NCBI RefSeq assembly: GCF_024171535.1
Contig: NZ_JALJZV010000001.1
Span: 487,625 to 551,624 of the forward strand
DNA from: Flavobacterium sp. HSC-61S13
GTDB taxonomy: Bacteria; Bacteroidota; Bacteroidia; Flavobacteriales; Flavobacteriaceae
DNA: 64,000 nt
Direction of reading: 5' to 3'
Part shown: in pieces, positions 35,679 to 46,444 of the stretch
Numbering within the stretch: position 1 is the first letter of the stretch
How the letters are laid out: the number at the start of each line of letters is the position of its first letter
Translations under genes and position numbers: made by a program
Notes under the pieces: model-generated
Databases searched by the model: none
Told to the model about the DNA's origin: nothing
Seen by the model: the letters and a program-made list of their open reading frames with translations, nothing else

Positions 35679-37724
35679 CTATTTTATTTGTCGCAACTGC
35701 GTTTTTATTCTTGGATCCATTAAAGTACCATACTCTTGTTCAAATTTATCTTTTACCGATCTGTCTTTGATATCCAATTGAAGGGAAAGGTATTTTAATT
35801 TACGTTTACACAGTTCAATGATTTCGGACCATTCCACAACATAGACTTCAATGTTTTTTTCAGTTTTACGATCGTATAGAAACGGTTGATCAGGGTATTT
35901 CTGTCTACTAGACTTCACTTTGGACTTGGCAAACTTACTAAGATGTGAAGAAATTAAATAAAGCTTGTACTTTACTTTTTCTGTTGGTAAAGCGCCATAG
36001 TCCTCCAAAGTAAAGGCGTAAGCATCGATTTGGTTGAGTTCTTTTTTACCTATAGCACATTTAGGTGATTTTAATTCTACCACCATAATTTCTCGTTCGC
36101 CATAGTCGTTGATCTTTTCGTTTAAGAAAAACAAATCGGTTATATTGTTTAAGCCTTCTGTATTTTCAATTAGATTGTTTTCGTCCGCCGTAGGCTCATA
36201 ATGCAGAAACCGGTTAGTTAAATCACTTAAAATCGAGCCTATTCTACGATCGGACCATAAATGTGGTGTTTCATTATAGTGCTCCCCAAATAACCACAAT
36301 TCATTTTCTACGATTTTATGTAGCTGACTGCGCTCTTTTACATACGATGCAATACTGCCATAGATGATTTCATGAAGAAAACTAAGAAATTCATTCTTAG
36401 CAGCTACTTTACTAGCAAAATGAACTACATTTTCCAGGTCAGTTTTTTGTAAAAGACTGTGAAATTTATCGAGATTTTCATCAGACAGCTTTAAAACTTT
36501 ATTAAAAATATATTCAATATTCCCATCGGCAATAGCTTTATTTAAAAGTGGAAATAAAAAAGTTCTAATTTGGTCATCACTCTCTACGATTTGATGCTTT
36601 TCTTCAATTAAATAAGCGATTTTCTTAAAAACAATCTCTTGAGAATTGGTAGCCGGTTTTTCGTTTTTAAAGGGATAGTACTGATCGTTTTCAAGTCGGT
36701 TTATAAAATTTTCAAATTTTTTATTCCTTGTCTTAAAAAAGTCGTTGATGGTTTCTTTTATCACGCTCTTTAATTTTTTAGTTTCCTCTTCACCCAGGTT
36801 TTCCAAATCAATGTTTCTAAACAAGTCTGAATCGAACAAATTCGAATCGATATAAACGAACCAAGTACCCAAATCCGGTGTATACCAATCAGAAGAGTAG
36901 GTAAACTCATAAGCAACCGATTTGATGCCGGCATTCTCTGCTTGTAGAAATACTTTGACCTTATTTAGGGAGGTTTTGATTTTATAGAAGTGAAAATTCA
37001 AATCGAAAACCTGCTGATTTATATTGGAATACGTGACTTTTTTATATTTAGGCTCTTCTAAGACAAATTCATTTTTATCTATTTTTCGTCCGTTGACAGT
37101 AAAATTGATCTTTTCATTAAATATTTCAAACGGATAATGTTCAAAAATGGCGGCAGCAATTTGATCTTTGTTAAAGGATGCTATCAACAGGTTTTTTTTC
37201 GCAACCCGTTTTTGTTTATTGTGATGTAAATTTTCTATCTCAACTTTATAATAAGTCGTATTCCGGGTTGTTTCAGAATAATCATAGTCGATTTTAACCG
37301 CTGTCTTTTCAAGTTCTATATCATCTAATGTTGCTGTGTCAATAGCTAAGCGGGTTTTACTATATTGTTGGTTCCGAGAATCAAAAGCTACGGTTTCAAT
37401 TTTCATTAATTCTCCAATCTGAAACGAGCTAAACCTTCCAATACCTTGACCGCTTTTTTTGACATTGGTTGCGATTTGAAGAATTCGCTTCTTGATTTCT
37501 GAATAAGGAACACCACATCCGTCATCTTGTATACTAAGTTTTTCAATACCCGACTTGACCGTCAACGAATCGTTATAAACGATGGTAATATCAATATTTT
37601 TAGCATTTGCTTGAATAGCATTATTAATCAGTTCTTTAAATGCTCTAAAACTATCGACATATTTAGTCAGCAAATTCTTAATTATCCGAGTATTTGTTGT
37701 GATTTTTTCTGTTGCGGAATTCAT
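35679..37724 (-). CDS. GHKL ATPase fused to a probable PD-(D/E)xK nuclease domain
   Basis: This is 681 residues from the ATG at 37724; the frame could extend to 37835, adding 37 residues unlike the family. The N-terminal GHKL (Hsp90/MutL/histidine-kinase-type) ATPase shows all boxes: FKELINNAIQA (E and N of the N box, about 29-39), IQDDGCGVP (G1) and SGQGIGRFSS (G2). The middle is an S5-like and helical part. Near residue 580, FFLNEKINDYGEREIMVVELKSP gives a D/E...ELK nuclease core. This design resembles DNA-processing or defence proteins related to MORC/MutL types. No partner gene is adjacent. Cytoplasmic; activity inferred, not shown. Confidence 0.75.
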   Translation of the reverse strand: MNSATEKITTNTRIIKNLLTKYVDSFRAFKELINNAIQANAKNIDITIVYNDSLTVKSGIEKLSIQDDGCGVPYSEIKKRILQIATNVKKSGQGIGRFSSFQIGELMKIETVAFDSRNQQYSKTRLAIDTATLDDIELEKTAVKIDYDYSETTRNTTYYKVEIENLHHNKQKRVAKKNLLIASFNKDQIAAAIFEHYPFEIFNEKINFTVNGRKIDKNEFVLEEPKYKKVTYSNINQQVFDLNFHFYKIKTSLNKVKVFLQAENAGIKSVAYEFTYSSDWYTPDLGTWFVYIDSNLFDSDLFRNIDLENLGEEETKKLKSVIKETINDFFKTRNKKFENFINRLENDQYYPFKNEKPATNSQEIVFKKIAYLIEEKHQIVESDDQIRTFLFPLLNKAIADGNIEYIFNKVLKLSDENLDKFHSLLQKTDLENVVHFASKVAAKNEFLSFLHEIIYGSIASYVKERSQLHKIVENELWLFGEHYNETPHLWSDRRIGSILSDLTNRFLHYEPTADENNLIENTEGLNNITDLFFLNEKINDYGEREIMVVELKSPKCAIGKKELNQIDAYAFTLEDYGALPTEKVKYKLYLISSHLSKFAKSKVKSSRQKYPDQPFLYDRKTEKNIEVYVVEWSEIIELCKRKLKYLSLQLDIKDRSVKDKFEQEYGTLMDPRIKTQLRQIK

Positions 37725-37835
37725 ATTAATACGTGTTTTTAGCCGTTTATTAGTTGTCAAATAAGCCGCTACACCTGTATTGCTGAACCCGTACCGTAAC
37801 TTACTTAACCATTTAAGGAGAGGACTAGAAGCCAT

Positions 37836-38651
37836 TAAAAACGAATAGTAGATCGTTAATTTTGAATTACTGCCTCTAAAAACTAGATTGACTTTGTAAT
37901 TTTAAAGTATAATAATAGAAAATAAAAATTAAAAACAAAACATAATTCTTTGATTTAACACCGTTTACCATCTAAAGCGAAGAGTAAACTTTTTCAACCA
38001 CAGCGGAAAGCGCTAGTATTATGTAAAATAGAAAATCAAAGAAAAATTGTAGTTAGTGCGTAATTAAGTAGTACTCAATATGATTTGATCACGAAGTTTG
38101 CTAAATCGATATCGTGCAAATGATCAGCAAGATATATCAGCACTTGATGGTAACGAATTTAGCAACTTATAAAGGTTTTTAAATTCCATATTGATCCATG
38201 TAGATACCTATGAGACTATCGATCAATTCGCTATGATAAGTTTCATATAAAGGCATACTAAATTTTAAATACGGCCGTATTTGCAATTGTTTTCACTTAA
38301 TTTGCAAATAACGCCTTTTTAAAATACTAAGTAACCTAAATATCGTAACACGAGGCTTTATAATACTGAATAGCATAGTTACAAAGCCTTTTTTGAAGGT
38401 TCTTATACTACTTCTATATTTGAACTATAATATATATTATGTAAAATAGGATATGTAAAATTGTAAAATACATTTCTAGCATCTCTTTAACTTGCTAACA
38501 TCCTTCTATAAATAAATTCATATTTATATAGTGTAATCTAGATGTGATACTACTCTAAAATGTTGCGATGAAATTGTCGATGATCTTCTTTTAAAATTTC
38601 TTTTTACTTAGTCAAGTTTCTGTACTTTTACAGACTTCAACAATCTTGTAC
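37836..38651. other. Long AT-rich region without recognisable gene
   Basis: About 0.8 kb with no convincing coding frame, tRNA or clear repeat. Short protein-like stretches (for example minus strand 38179-38292) are no longer than chance. It probably marks the scar of past insertions or deletions beside the GHKL gene. Confidence 0.5.
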
Positions 38652-39518
38652 ATGATCTATTTACTTTTAAGCATTTTTTGCAGTGTCACTGTTGGCGTGC
38701 TTTTAAAAATATCCAAAAATAAAGGCACCAATATATTTCAAATGGTCAGCGTCAATTATTTGATTGCTTTGGTTTTGTGTTATAATTTGTTTCCAATCAA
38801 TTTGAACACTATGCCTTCAGATTTACCTTGGCCGGTCTTAATTCCGCTGAGTTTGTTGTTACCGACGATCTTTGTGATTTTATTTCATTCTGTCAATCGC
38901 GTTGGAATTATTAAAACCGATATCGCTCAAAGATTATCTTTGGTGATACCCATAGTGGCTGCTATATTGATTTTTCAAGAACAGATTACGACTTTAAAAT
39001 ACATCGGACTTGGTTTTGGTTTATTGGCGATCTATTTTACCTTAAATAAAAAAGATCTTTCCACTCAAAACAATAAAAACTCCTATATATTTCCACTATT
39101 TGTATTTCTAGGATTTGGCGTTATTGATGTTTTTTTCAAGCAAATTGCTCTGTATACTACACTACCATATACCACCTCATTATTTTTTGTATTTGCTTGT
39201 TCTTTATTAGTTTCGATATTGATCAATGCCTATCAGATTTTGACCAAGAGAAATCAACTGAGTGTTAAAAATCTGTATTATGGCCTCCCATTGGGCGTTC
39301 TAAACTTTCTCAATATTTACTTTTATTTAAAAGCTCATACCTTATTCTCAGACAATCCAACTACGGTATTTGCCATGATGAACTTCGGGGTTATTATACT
39401 GGGTACACTAATTGGTGTCATTGGATTTAAGGAACGTTTATCGCGCAAAAATATTTTGGGTTTAATCCTCGCTATAGTCGCCATTTCCTTAATTGCAACC
39501 TCACAGTATTTAAAATAA
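38652..39518 (+). CDS. EamA/DMT-superfamily transporter
   Basis: This is 288 residues from the ATG at 38652 (the frame has a TTG two codons earlier). About nine or ten hydrophobic helices are arranged as two EamA repeats; the first ends with GLGFGLLAIYFTLNKK and the second with GLILAIVAISLIATSQYLK. Such proteins export or import small metabolites in the inner membrane; the substrate is unknown. It converges on acs. Confidence 0.88.
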   Translation: MIYLLLSIFCSVTVGVLLKISKNKGTNIFQMVSVNYLIALVLCYNLFPINLNTMPSDLPWPVLIPLSLLLPTIFVILFHSVNRVGIIKTDIAQRLSLVIPIVAAILIFQEQITTLKYIGLGFGLLAIYFTLNKKDLSTQNNKNSYIFPLFVFLGFGVIDVFFKQIALYTTLPYTTSLFFVFACSLLVSILINAYQILTKRNQLSVKNLYYGLPLGVLNFLNIYFYLKAHTLFSDNPTTVFAMMNFGVIILGTLIGVIGFKERLSRKNILGLILAIVAISLIATSQYLK

Positions 39519-39555
39519 AAAAGGATAGGAAAATCAAGTCCCCCTACCCTTTTTA
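39517..39555. terminator. Imperfect bidirectional terminator between the EamA gene and acs
   Basis: AAAAAGG-A-TAGG pairs with CCTA-C-CCTTTTT across an A-C mismatch; A and T runs lie outside. Confidence 0.65.
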
Positions 39556-39572
39556 ACACCTTATATATATAA

Positions 39573-41483
39573 CTACTTGTTTACCAAGGTTATGATTTGT
39601 TCAATGCTTTCTGGATTGATCAAAGTAGAAATATCACCAAAATTATTGGTATCCCCTTTAGCAATCGATCGTAATATTCTACGCATAATTTTACCTGAGC
39701 GCGTTTTTGGTAAACTTTCCACAAAAACCAACTTATCCAATTTGGCGATAGCGCCAATATGACTGGATATATAATTATTAATCTCTTTGGTTAAGTTTTC
39801 TCTATCTCGGTATTCTCCTTGTACTTTTAGGGTAATAAAGCCATATAACGCTTGTCCTTTGATATCGTGTGGGAATCCGACAACAGCACTTTCGGCTACT
39901 GCTGGATGTTCGTTAATCGCATCTTCTATAGGAGCGGTTCCTAAATTATGTCCAGATACAATCACCACATCATCAGTTCTACCCGTAATTCTATAATAAC
40001 CGACTTCATCTCTTAAAGCACCATCTCCCGTAAAGTACTTTCCAGGAAATTGGGTGAAATACGTATCTATATAACGTTGATGGTCGCCCCATATCGTTCG
40101 GGCCATCGACGGCCAAGGAAATTTGATACACAGATTACCATCTACTTGATTGTCTTCTATTTCATTTCTTTTATCATCCATCAAAACCGCTTGAATTCCC
40201 GGTAAGGGCAAAGTTGCATAGGTCGGTTTTGTTGGTGTAATAAAAGGCAAAGCCGATATTAAAATACTTCCGGTTTCTGTTTGCCACCACGTATCTACTA
40301 TAGGACACTTTTTCTTTCCAACATGATCGTTATACCAGTGCCATGCCTCTTCGTTTATAGGTTCTCCAACCGATCCGATTACGCGTAAACTCGATAAATC
40401 GTGATTGTTTACATAACTGTAATCCTGTGTCATCAACGAACGAATAGCCGTAGGTGCTGTATAGAATTGTGTAATTTTGTATTTATCAATAGTATCCCAA
40501 AAACGACTGTAATTAGGATATGATGGTATACCTTCAAAAAGTACTGTAGTAGCACCGTTAAGCAACGGTCCATAGAGTATATAAGAGTGTCCCGTAATCC
40601 AACCGATATCGGCTGTACACCAGAAAATATCGCTTTCTTGATGGTCAAAAATATTTTTAAAGGAATAGGCTGTTTGCACCATATAACCTGCTGTAGTGTG
40701 AACCATACCTTTAGGTTGACCCGTTGAACCTGATGTGTATAAGATAAATAGAGGATCCTCTGCATCCATTACCACCGCAACATGATTCGGTATGGCTTCT
40801 TCTAATAGAGGAGCTAACCACAAATCACGACCCTCTTTCATATTTACTTCGGTATTAGTACGCTGAACGACTAAAACCTTTTCAACGGAAGGACATTCCT
40901 CAAGGGCTTCGTCAATTAGCGGTTTTACAGGGATAATTTTATTTCCTCTAAAATTTCCATCGGAGGTAATAACCAATTTACACGTCGCATCATTAACGCG
41001 CTTTGTAACAGCAGACGATGAAAAACCAGCGAAAATAACACTATGAATGGCTCCAATACGTGCGCAAGCCAACATACTTACGGCCAATTCCGGTATCATC
41101 GGAAGGTAAATACAAACCCGATCGCCTTTTTTAATTCCCTGACTTTGCAATACATTAGCCATTTTAGTTACGCGATTGTATAACTCATTATAGGTAATGT
41201 GTTGTGCTGCTTCATTAGGGTCATTAGGCTCAAAAATAATAGCGGTCTTCTCACCTCTTTTGGCCAAATGACGGTCAATACAGTTCTTCGTAATATTTAA
41301 TTTTGCATTCGTAAACCATTTAAAATCGGCTTCTACCATATCGAACTCAAATACTTTATCCCAGGCTTGGTACCAAACAAAATTCTCTTCAGCTATTTTT
41401 CCCCAAAATTTTCTAGGTTCGCGAACGGACTTTTTATAATGTTTAAAATACTGTTCTAAATTTTCGATTTTATAATAACTCAT
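39573..41483 (-). CDS. acs: Acetate-CoA ligase (acetyl-CoA synthetase)
   Basis: This 636-residue enzyme activates acetate with ATP and CoA. The AMP-binding P-loop YTSGSTGQPKGMVHTTAGY lies near residue 250, WWQTETGS near 400, TGDGALRDEVGYYRITGRTDD near 490, and the C-terminal KTRSGKIMRR with the catalytic, acetylation-regulated Lys near 600. The N-terminal WF...LN(I/V)..NC-DRHL segment (about 55-75) is specific for Acs. It is single, with 167 bases upstream to the divergent peptidase gene. Confidence 0.95.
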   Translation of the reverse strand: MSYYKIENLEQYFKHYKKSVREPRKFWGKIAEENFVWYQAWDKVFEFDMVEADFKWFTNAKLNITKNCIDRHLAKRGEKTAIIFEPNDPNEAAQHITYNELYNRVTKMANVLQSQGIKKGDRVCIYLPMIPELAVSMLACARIGAIHSVIFAGFSSSAVTKRVNDATCKLVITSDGNFRGNKIIPVKPLIDEALEECPSVEKVLVVQRTNTEVNMKEGRDLWLAPLLEEAIPNHVAVVMDAEDPLFILYTSGSTGQPKGMVHTTAGYMVQTAYSFKNIFDHQESDIFWCTADIGWITGHSYILYGPLLNGATTVLFEGIPSYPNYSRFWDTIDKYKITQFYTAPTAIRSLMTQDYSYVNNHDLSSLRVIGSVGEPINEEAWHWYNDHVGKKKCPIVDTWWQTETGSILISALPFITPTKPTYATLPLPGIQAVLMDDKRNEIEDNQVDGNLCIKFPWPSMARTIWGDHQRYIDTYFTQFPGKYFTGDGALRDEVGYYRITGRTDDVVIVSGHNLGTAPIEDAINEHPAVAESAVVGFPHDIKGQALYGFITLKVQGEYRDRENLTKEINNYISSHIGAIAKLDKLVFVESLPKTRSGKIMRRILRSIAKGDTNNFGDISTLINPESIEQIITLVNK

Positions 41484-41650
41484 CTTTGAAATGCTATTTA
41501 ATTAAAGACTCTATGTAATTTTATAAAAATAATGCTTTTAAAAAACACTAACAAAAAAAAATGATTACATTTTGAGCATATAAAGACAAAAGAGTTCTAT
41601 TCTTCAAAAAATCTTATTACTTTTAGGTCGAATCAAAAAAAAACAACAAT

Positions 41651-43762
41651 ATGTTTAATAAAAAAGCTCTTTTAGGAGTTCTTGTTAGTTCGAGTTTGCT
41701 AACCGTATCTTGCGGTAAGAAATCTGATACTGCTGATTGGAGTGAACAGAATCCATTTTATGCGCCAAGTACTTTGGCTTATCAAACTGCGGATTTTGGC
41801 AAGATCAAAAATCAAGACTTTAAGCCTGCTATATTGGAAGGTATGCGCCAACAATTAGAAGAAATTGACCAAATTACGGCTAATAAAGAAAAACCTACTT
41901 TCGAAAATACCTTGGTAGAATTGGAAAAAACAGGCCAGTTATTGTCAAGAGTAAATAACGTTTTTGGATTATTGACCGGTGCAGATACCAATGAAGAGTT
42001 ACAAAAAGTAGAAGAAGAATTATCAAAGAATTTTGCAGCTCACAACGATGCGATCTATTTAAATCAAGCTTTATTTGAGCGTATTAAAACAATCTTTGAT
42101 CAAAAAGCTACTTTACAATTACAAGGCGAAGATCTACGACTTTTAAATCATTATTATGAGGCCTTTGTTTTAGCTGGGGCCAATTTATCCAACGAGAATA
42201 AAGAGCTACTTAAAGCGATTAATGGCGAGATTGCGACCTTGAATACCAAGTTTTCCAATCAACTTTTAGCTGCAACCAAAGCAGGTGGTGTTACTTTTAA
42301 GAAGGAAGAACTCGATGGTTTGGATGAAAACACCTTGGCATCTTACTTACAAAAAGACGGAACTTACCTGATCAGTCTTATCAACACTACACAACAACCG
42401 GATTTAATCAGTTTGTCAAGTAAAGAGTCCAGAGATAAATTGTTTCACGCTTCATGGACCAGAGCAGAAAAAAATGATGCCAACGATACGCGTAGTGCGA
42501 TTTTGGAAATCGTCAAAAAAAGAGCTGAAAAAGCAAAATTACTCGGATATCCAAACTATGCTGCTTGGAGTCTAAACGATCAAATGGCCAAAACTCCGGA
42601 AGAGGTAAATCATTTGTTAGAACAATTGATTCCTGCAGCAGTAGAGATTGCTAAAACAGAAGCTACAGAAATTCAAAACTTAATTCACACGGAAGCCAAT
42701 TCTTTCGAACTATCCGCGGCAGATTGGGATTTCTATGCTGAAAAAATCCGTAAAGAAAAATACAATATCGATGAAAACGAGACCAAACCGTATTTTGAGA
42801 TCAATACCGTATTGAAAAAAGGGGTTTTCTATATGGCTGAACAACTGTATGGTATTACTTTCAAAGAACGTACTGACCTGCCTGTTTGGAATAAAGATGT
42901 ACAGGTTTACGAATTGTTTAATGAAGATAAATCGTCTATTGGACTGTTCTATGCGGACTTTTACAAGAGAGATTCCAAGCGCGGTGGTGCGTGGATGAGT
43001 AATATAGTAGGCCAATCAAAATTATTAAATACCAAGCCTGTCATCTATAATGTATCCAATTTCACCAAACCGGCGGATGGGCAACCGGCATTAATCAGTT
43101 TTGATGATGTTACGACCATGTTTCATGAATTTGGACATGCTTTACACGGATTTTTTGCTGATCAAAAATACCCTACTTTATCTGGGACCAATGTTTCCCG
43201 TGATTTTGTAGAATTTCCATCACAGTTTCACGAGCATTTTGCCGTAGTTCCTCAAGTGCTAAAAAACTATGCGATTCACTATAAAACTGGTGAAGTAATG
43301 CCAAATGAACTGGTACAAAAGATGCTTAATGCCATGAGCTTTAATAAGGGATATGCCATGACAGAAATGTTGGGCGCAACCTCTTTGGATCTTGCATGGC
43401 ACACCTTAGCTGCAGATGCTTCGATCAAGGATGTCAATCAGTTTGAAAGTCACTCTTTAATCGACAGAGGTCTTAATTTACCACAGGTTCCTCCAAGATA
43501 CCGCTCTTCTTATTTCAGTCATATCTTTTCTGGAGGATATGCGGCAGGATATTATGCCTATTTATGGGCGGAAATGCTGGATCATGATGCCTACCGCTGG
43601 ATGGAAGAACGCGGAGGGATGACTCGTGGAAACGGTCAAATCTTTAGAGAACAAATATTATCTAGAGGAAACTCCGTTGAATTAGCCGATTTATACAGAA
43701 ACTTTAGAGGAAAAGAACCTTCTATAGAACCGATGTTAAAAGCTAGAGGGTTGTTGAAGTAA
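41651..43762 (+). CDS. M3-family peptidyl-dipeptidase lipoprotein (Dcp-like)
   Basis: This 703-residue zinc metallopeptidase has lipobox TVSC with lipidated C21, so it is likely anchored in the periplasm or outer membrane. The zinc site FHEFGHALHG has H492, E493 and H496, and the third ligand Glu lies about 28 residues on, in the segment FVEFPSQFHEH. The C-terminal GYAAGYYAYLWAEMLDHDAY is typical of Dcp/oligopeptidase A. It removes dipeptides from peptide C-termini. Single gene with a strong terminator. Confidence 0.93.
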   Translation: MFNKKALLGVLVSSSLLTVSCGKKSDTADWSEQNPFYAPSTLAYQTADFGKIKNQDFKPAILEGMRQQLEEIDQITANKEKPTFENTLVELEKTGQLLSRVNNVFGLLTGADTNEELQKVEEELSKNFAAHNDAIYLNQALFERIKTIFDQKATLQLQGEDLRLLNHYYEAFVLAGANLSNENKELLKAINGEIATLNTKFSNQLLAATKAGGVTFKKEELDGLDENTLASYLQKDGTYLISLINTTQQPDLISLSSKESRDKLFHASWTRAEKNDANDTRSAILEIVKKRAEKAKLLGYPNYAAWSLNDQMAKTPEEVNHLLEQLIPAAVEIAKTEATEIQNLIHTEANSFELSAADWDFYAEKIRKEKYNIDENETKPYFEINTVLKKGVFYMAEQLYGITFKERTDLPVWNKDVQVYELFNEDKSSIGLFYADFYKRDSKRGGAWMSNIVGQSKLLNTKPVIYNVSNFTKPADGQPALISFDDVTTMFHEFGHALHGFFADQKYPTLSGTNVSRDFVEFPSQFHEHFAVVPQVLKNYAIHYKTGEVMPNELVQKMLNAMSFNKGYAMTEMLGATSLDLAWHTLAADASIKDVNQFESHSLIDRGLNLPQVPPRYRSSYFSHIFSGGYAAGYYAYLWAEMLDHDAYRWMEERGGMTRGNGQIFREQILSRGNSVELADLYRNFRGKEPSIEPMLKARGLLK

Positions 43763-43810
43763 TCAGTAATCACTGGTCAAGTTAATGGCTTAGTGAGATT
43801 GAGATTTATA

Positions 43811-43851
43811 AAAAAAGGAGCTGTTTCAAATTATGAAACAGCTCCTTTTTA
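43811..43851 (+). terminator. Terminator of the M3 peptidase gene
   Basis: AAAGGAGCTGTTTCA pairs with TGAAACAGCTCCTTT, with a T run behind. Confidence 0.88.
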
Positions 43852-43921
43852 TTTATTATACATCAGATGAGAGTCAATAAGCGATGTTGCACGCAATTGG
43901 CTTATCGACGATCTCTTATAT

Positions 43922-44869
43922 TTAAAACTTAATTTGTGCTACTTGATTTTTAGCGGTTTCAAATTCCATAATCAAATTCTTAAAAATGTTTTCTACCGTA
44001 TCGATTTGATGAATAATTCCGGCAATCTGGCCAATTTCCAATTCCCCTTCTATCAAATCACCTTCAAACATCCCTTTTTTAGCGCGGGCTCTCCCCAAAT
44101 AAGTTTGAAGTTGCTCAACCGTTGGGCAGCTTTTATACAATTCTGCCAGTCCTTTATAAAATTCGTTTTTGATCAGTCGAACCGGTGCTAATTCTTTTAA
44201 AGTTACCAAGGTATCCCCTTCCCCAACTTCTAAGAGTAAATCTTTAAAGTTATCGTGTGCGGAACTTTCAACAGACGCCGCAAATCGAGTTCCCATTTGA
44301 ACTCCATCTGCTCCCAATGTCAAGGCTGCTAAAATTCCCTGCCCTGAAGCTATACCTCCTGCAGCAATTAAAGGAATGCTAATTTTTTCTTTTACCATCG
44401 GGATTAAGGTCAACGTAGTGGTTTCTTCACGACCGTTGTGGCCTCCGGCTTCAAAGCCTTCAGCAACTACAGCATCAACCCCTGCTTCCTGTGCTTTTAG
44501 GGCAAATTTTGATGAACTCACCACATGTACAACTGTGATACCATGTTCCTTTAAAAACGTCGTCCACGTCTTCGGATTACCCGCAGAGGTAAAAACAATT
44601 TTCACTCCTTCCTCAACCAATATATCCATGATCTCAGTGATGTTCGGATACAACATCGGTACATTAACTCCAAAGGGTTTGTCTGTTGCTTTTTGACATT
44701 TCTGGATATGCTCTCGCAAAACTTCCGGATACATCGATCCAGCGCCTATAAGTCCTAAACCACCAGCATTACTCACTGCACTAGCTAATTTGTATCCAGA
44801 ATTCCAGATCATTCCACCTTGAATAATAGGATATTGGATACCAAAAAGTTTTGTTATTTGATTGCTCAT
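43922..44869 (-). CDS. Nitronate monooxygenase / FabK-like FMN enzyme
   Basis: This 315-residue TIM-barrel flavoprotein opens LFGIQYPIIQGGMIW. It has GGHNGREETTT (about 143), IPLIAAGGIASGQGI (about 166) and ALGADGVQMGTRF (about 185), the FMN-phosphate segments shared by nitronate monooxygenase and enoyl-ACP reductase II. GGHNG with a catalytic His fits both. It may oxidise nitronates or reduce enoyl-ACP; the sequence alone does not decide. It follows mnmA by 3 bases and is surely co-transcribed. Confidence 0.85.
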   Translation of the reverse strand: MSNQITKLFGIQYPIIQGGMIWNSGYKLASAVSNAGGLGLIGAGSMYPEVLREHIQKCQKATDKPFGVNVPMLYPNITEIMDILVEEGVKIVFTSAGNPKTWTTFLKEHGITVVHVVSSSKFALKAQEAGVDAVVAEGFEAGGHNGREETTTLTLIPMVKEKISIPLIAAGGIASGQGILAALTLGADGVQMGTRFAASVESSAHDNFKDLLLEVGEGDTLVTLKELAPVRLIKNEFYKGLAELYKSCPTVEQLQTYLGRARAKKGMFEGDLIEGELEIGQIAGIIHQIDTVENIFKNLIMEFETAKNQVAQIKF

Positions 44870-44872
44870 AAA

Positions 44873-46081
44873 TTATTTTTTTGAAATTACTCCGGAGCCG
44901 ATTAGCTCGTCTTCCAAATGCCAAGATACGAATTGTCCTTCAGTTATTGCAGATTGAGGTTCGTCAAAACGTACATACATACCTTCTTCAAACATATATA
45001 AGGTGGCTTTCTGCAACGGTTGACGGTAACGAATCCTTGCATAGATCTCTTTACTTTCGCCATTTTTCAACCTTAAATCTTCTCTTATCCAATGTACTTC
45101 ATCAGCTTGTACAAACAAACTTTGATGAAATAATCCCGGATGATCATGTCCTTGACCTGTATAGATCGCATTCTCTTTTACGTCTGTGGCAATGATAAAT
45201 AAAGCCTCTGCTGTACCTCCTACATTCAATCCCTTACGTTGTCCAGTAGTAAAATAATGTGCCCCCTGATGTTTTCCAACTACTTTTCCCATTTCGGGTT
45301 TGTACACAATCGAACGGGATTCCGCTTCTAATTGTTCTTGAAAAGTAGGATACACTTGTGGTACTTCATCGTATAAACTACTTTTTTTGTCAATTTCATA
45401 GATCAAACCATCTTTGGGCTTAAGCTGTTGTTGTAAAAATTCAGGTAAACGAACTTTTCCAATAAAACACAATCCCTGAGAATCCTTTTTATCAGCCGTA
45501 ACCAAATTCATTTTGGTCGCTATTTCACGTACTTCTGATTTTAAGAGTTCCCCTATTGGAAACAGTGATTTAGCCAATTGCTCTTGAGACAATTGACACA
45601 AAAAATACGATTGATCTTTATTCGGATCGACACCTGCCAACAACTGGTAGGCTTCTTTTTGTTGCCCATCAACATCGGTAATGTCCAGAGTACCCTTACG
45701 ACAATAATGTCCCGTCGCTACATAATCAGCTCCCAAACTCAATGCAATTTTCATAAATACATCGAATTTGATCTCGCGATTACATAAAACGTCCGGATTA
45801 GGAGTTCTACCCATCTCGTATTCCTTAAACATATAGTCAACGATACGCTCTTTATATTGTTCGCTTAAATCAACAGTCTGAAACGGAATCCCCAATTTCT
45901 CTGCCACCATTAAAGCATCATTACTATCTTCCAACCAAGGACATTCGTTTGAAATAGTCACGGTATCATCATGCCAGTTTTTCATGAATAATCCGATCAC
46001 CTCATATCCTTGTTCTTTCAACAGATAGGCTGCTACACTAGAATCTACTCCTCCGGAAAGACCTACAACTACTCTTTTCAT
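44873..46081 (-). CDS. mnmA: tRNA 2-thiouridine synthase MnmA
   Basis: This 402-residue enzyme adds sulfur to U34 of tRNA for Lys, Glu and Gln. The PP-loop SGGVDS is at residues 9-14. The catalytic Cys is in [12 protein letters not shown] and the second in SQGLCFIG, which form the persulfide/disulfide pair. The C-terminal beta domain (about 285-400) ends with [19 protein letters not shown]. It is a little longer than E. coli MnmA (368) owing to an extra middle stretch (about 225-255). First gene of a two-gene operon. Confidence 0.94.
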   Translation of the reverse strand: MKRVVVGLSGGVDSSVAAYLLKEQGYEVIGLFMKNWHDDTVTISNECPWLEDSNDALMVAEKLGIPFQTVDLSEQYKERIVDYMFKEYEMGRTPNPDVLCNREIKFDVFMKIALSLGADYVATGHYCRKGTLDITDVDGQQKEAYQLLAGVDPNKDQSYFLCQLSQEQLAKSLFPIGELLKSEVREIATKMNLVTADKKDSQGLCFIGKVRLPEFLQQQLKPKDGLIYEIDKKSSLYDEVPQVYPTFQEQLEAESRSIVYKPEMGKVVGKHQGAHYFTTGQRKGLNVGGTAEALFIIATDVKENAIYTGQGHDHPGLFHQSLFVQADEVHWIREDLRLKNGESKEIYARIRYRQPLQKATLYMFEEGMYVRFDEPQSAITEGQFVSWHLEDELIGSGVISKK

Positions 46082-46444
46082 ATCTCGGATTTTTTATTGT
46101 TTATTTATATGATATGCCTATGCTATTTTGTGTCTTTCTCATCAACACAAACGTTATAAAATATCATCATATAAAAATCTACTAAAAATTATTTGCAAAA
46201 ATACGAATTTTAATTGTCAGAGATAGACTTAATGATACTTGTTCTGAATGGCAACATAGTTTTAATTTATACAAGTTGTTGCTCGTTACACTGCACTACA
46301 TTATTAAAATCAATTTTGTTAAAAGTTTAATATATCATCCAAATAAATACTCTGGTACTTTATAATAAGTAAGTTAAGAAGTTATACTTTAGCTTACCTA
46401 TTATATATACCCTATAACTAGACAACTGGAAAAAAGACTTTACT
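46082..46444. other. Divergent intergenic region right of mnmA
   Basis: There are 363 bases with no gene. It holds the mnmA promoter candidate and AT-rich spacer before the secreted-protein cluster. Confidence 0.5.
46196..46203 (-). promoter_or_regulatory. Candidate -7 box for mnmA
   Basis: The minus strand reads TATTTTTG, 114 bases before the mnmA start, implying a leader of roughly 110 bases. Confidence 0.4.

Noticed and set aside
38179..38292. A minus-strand fragment reading like a protein tail (ending GIYMDQYGI)
   Set aside because: At about 38 codons it is no longer than expected by chance in AT-rich DNA, and no parent gene is recognised.
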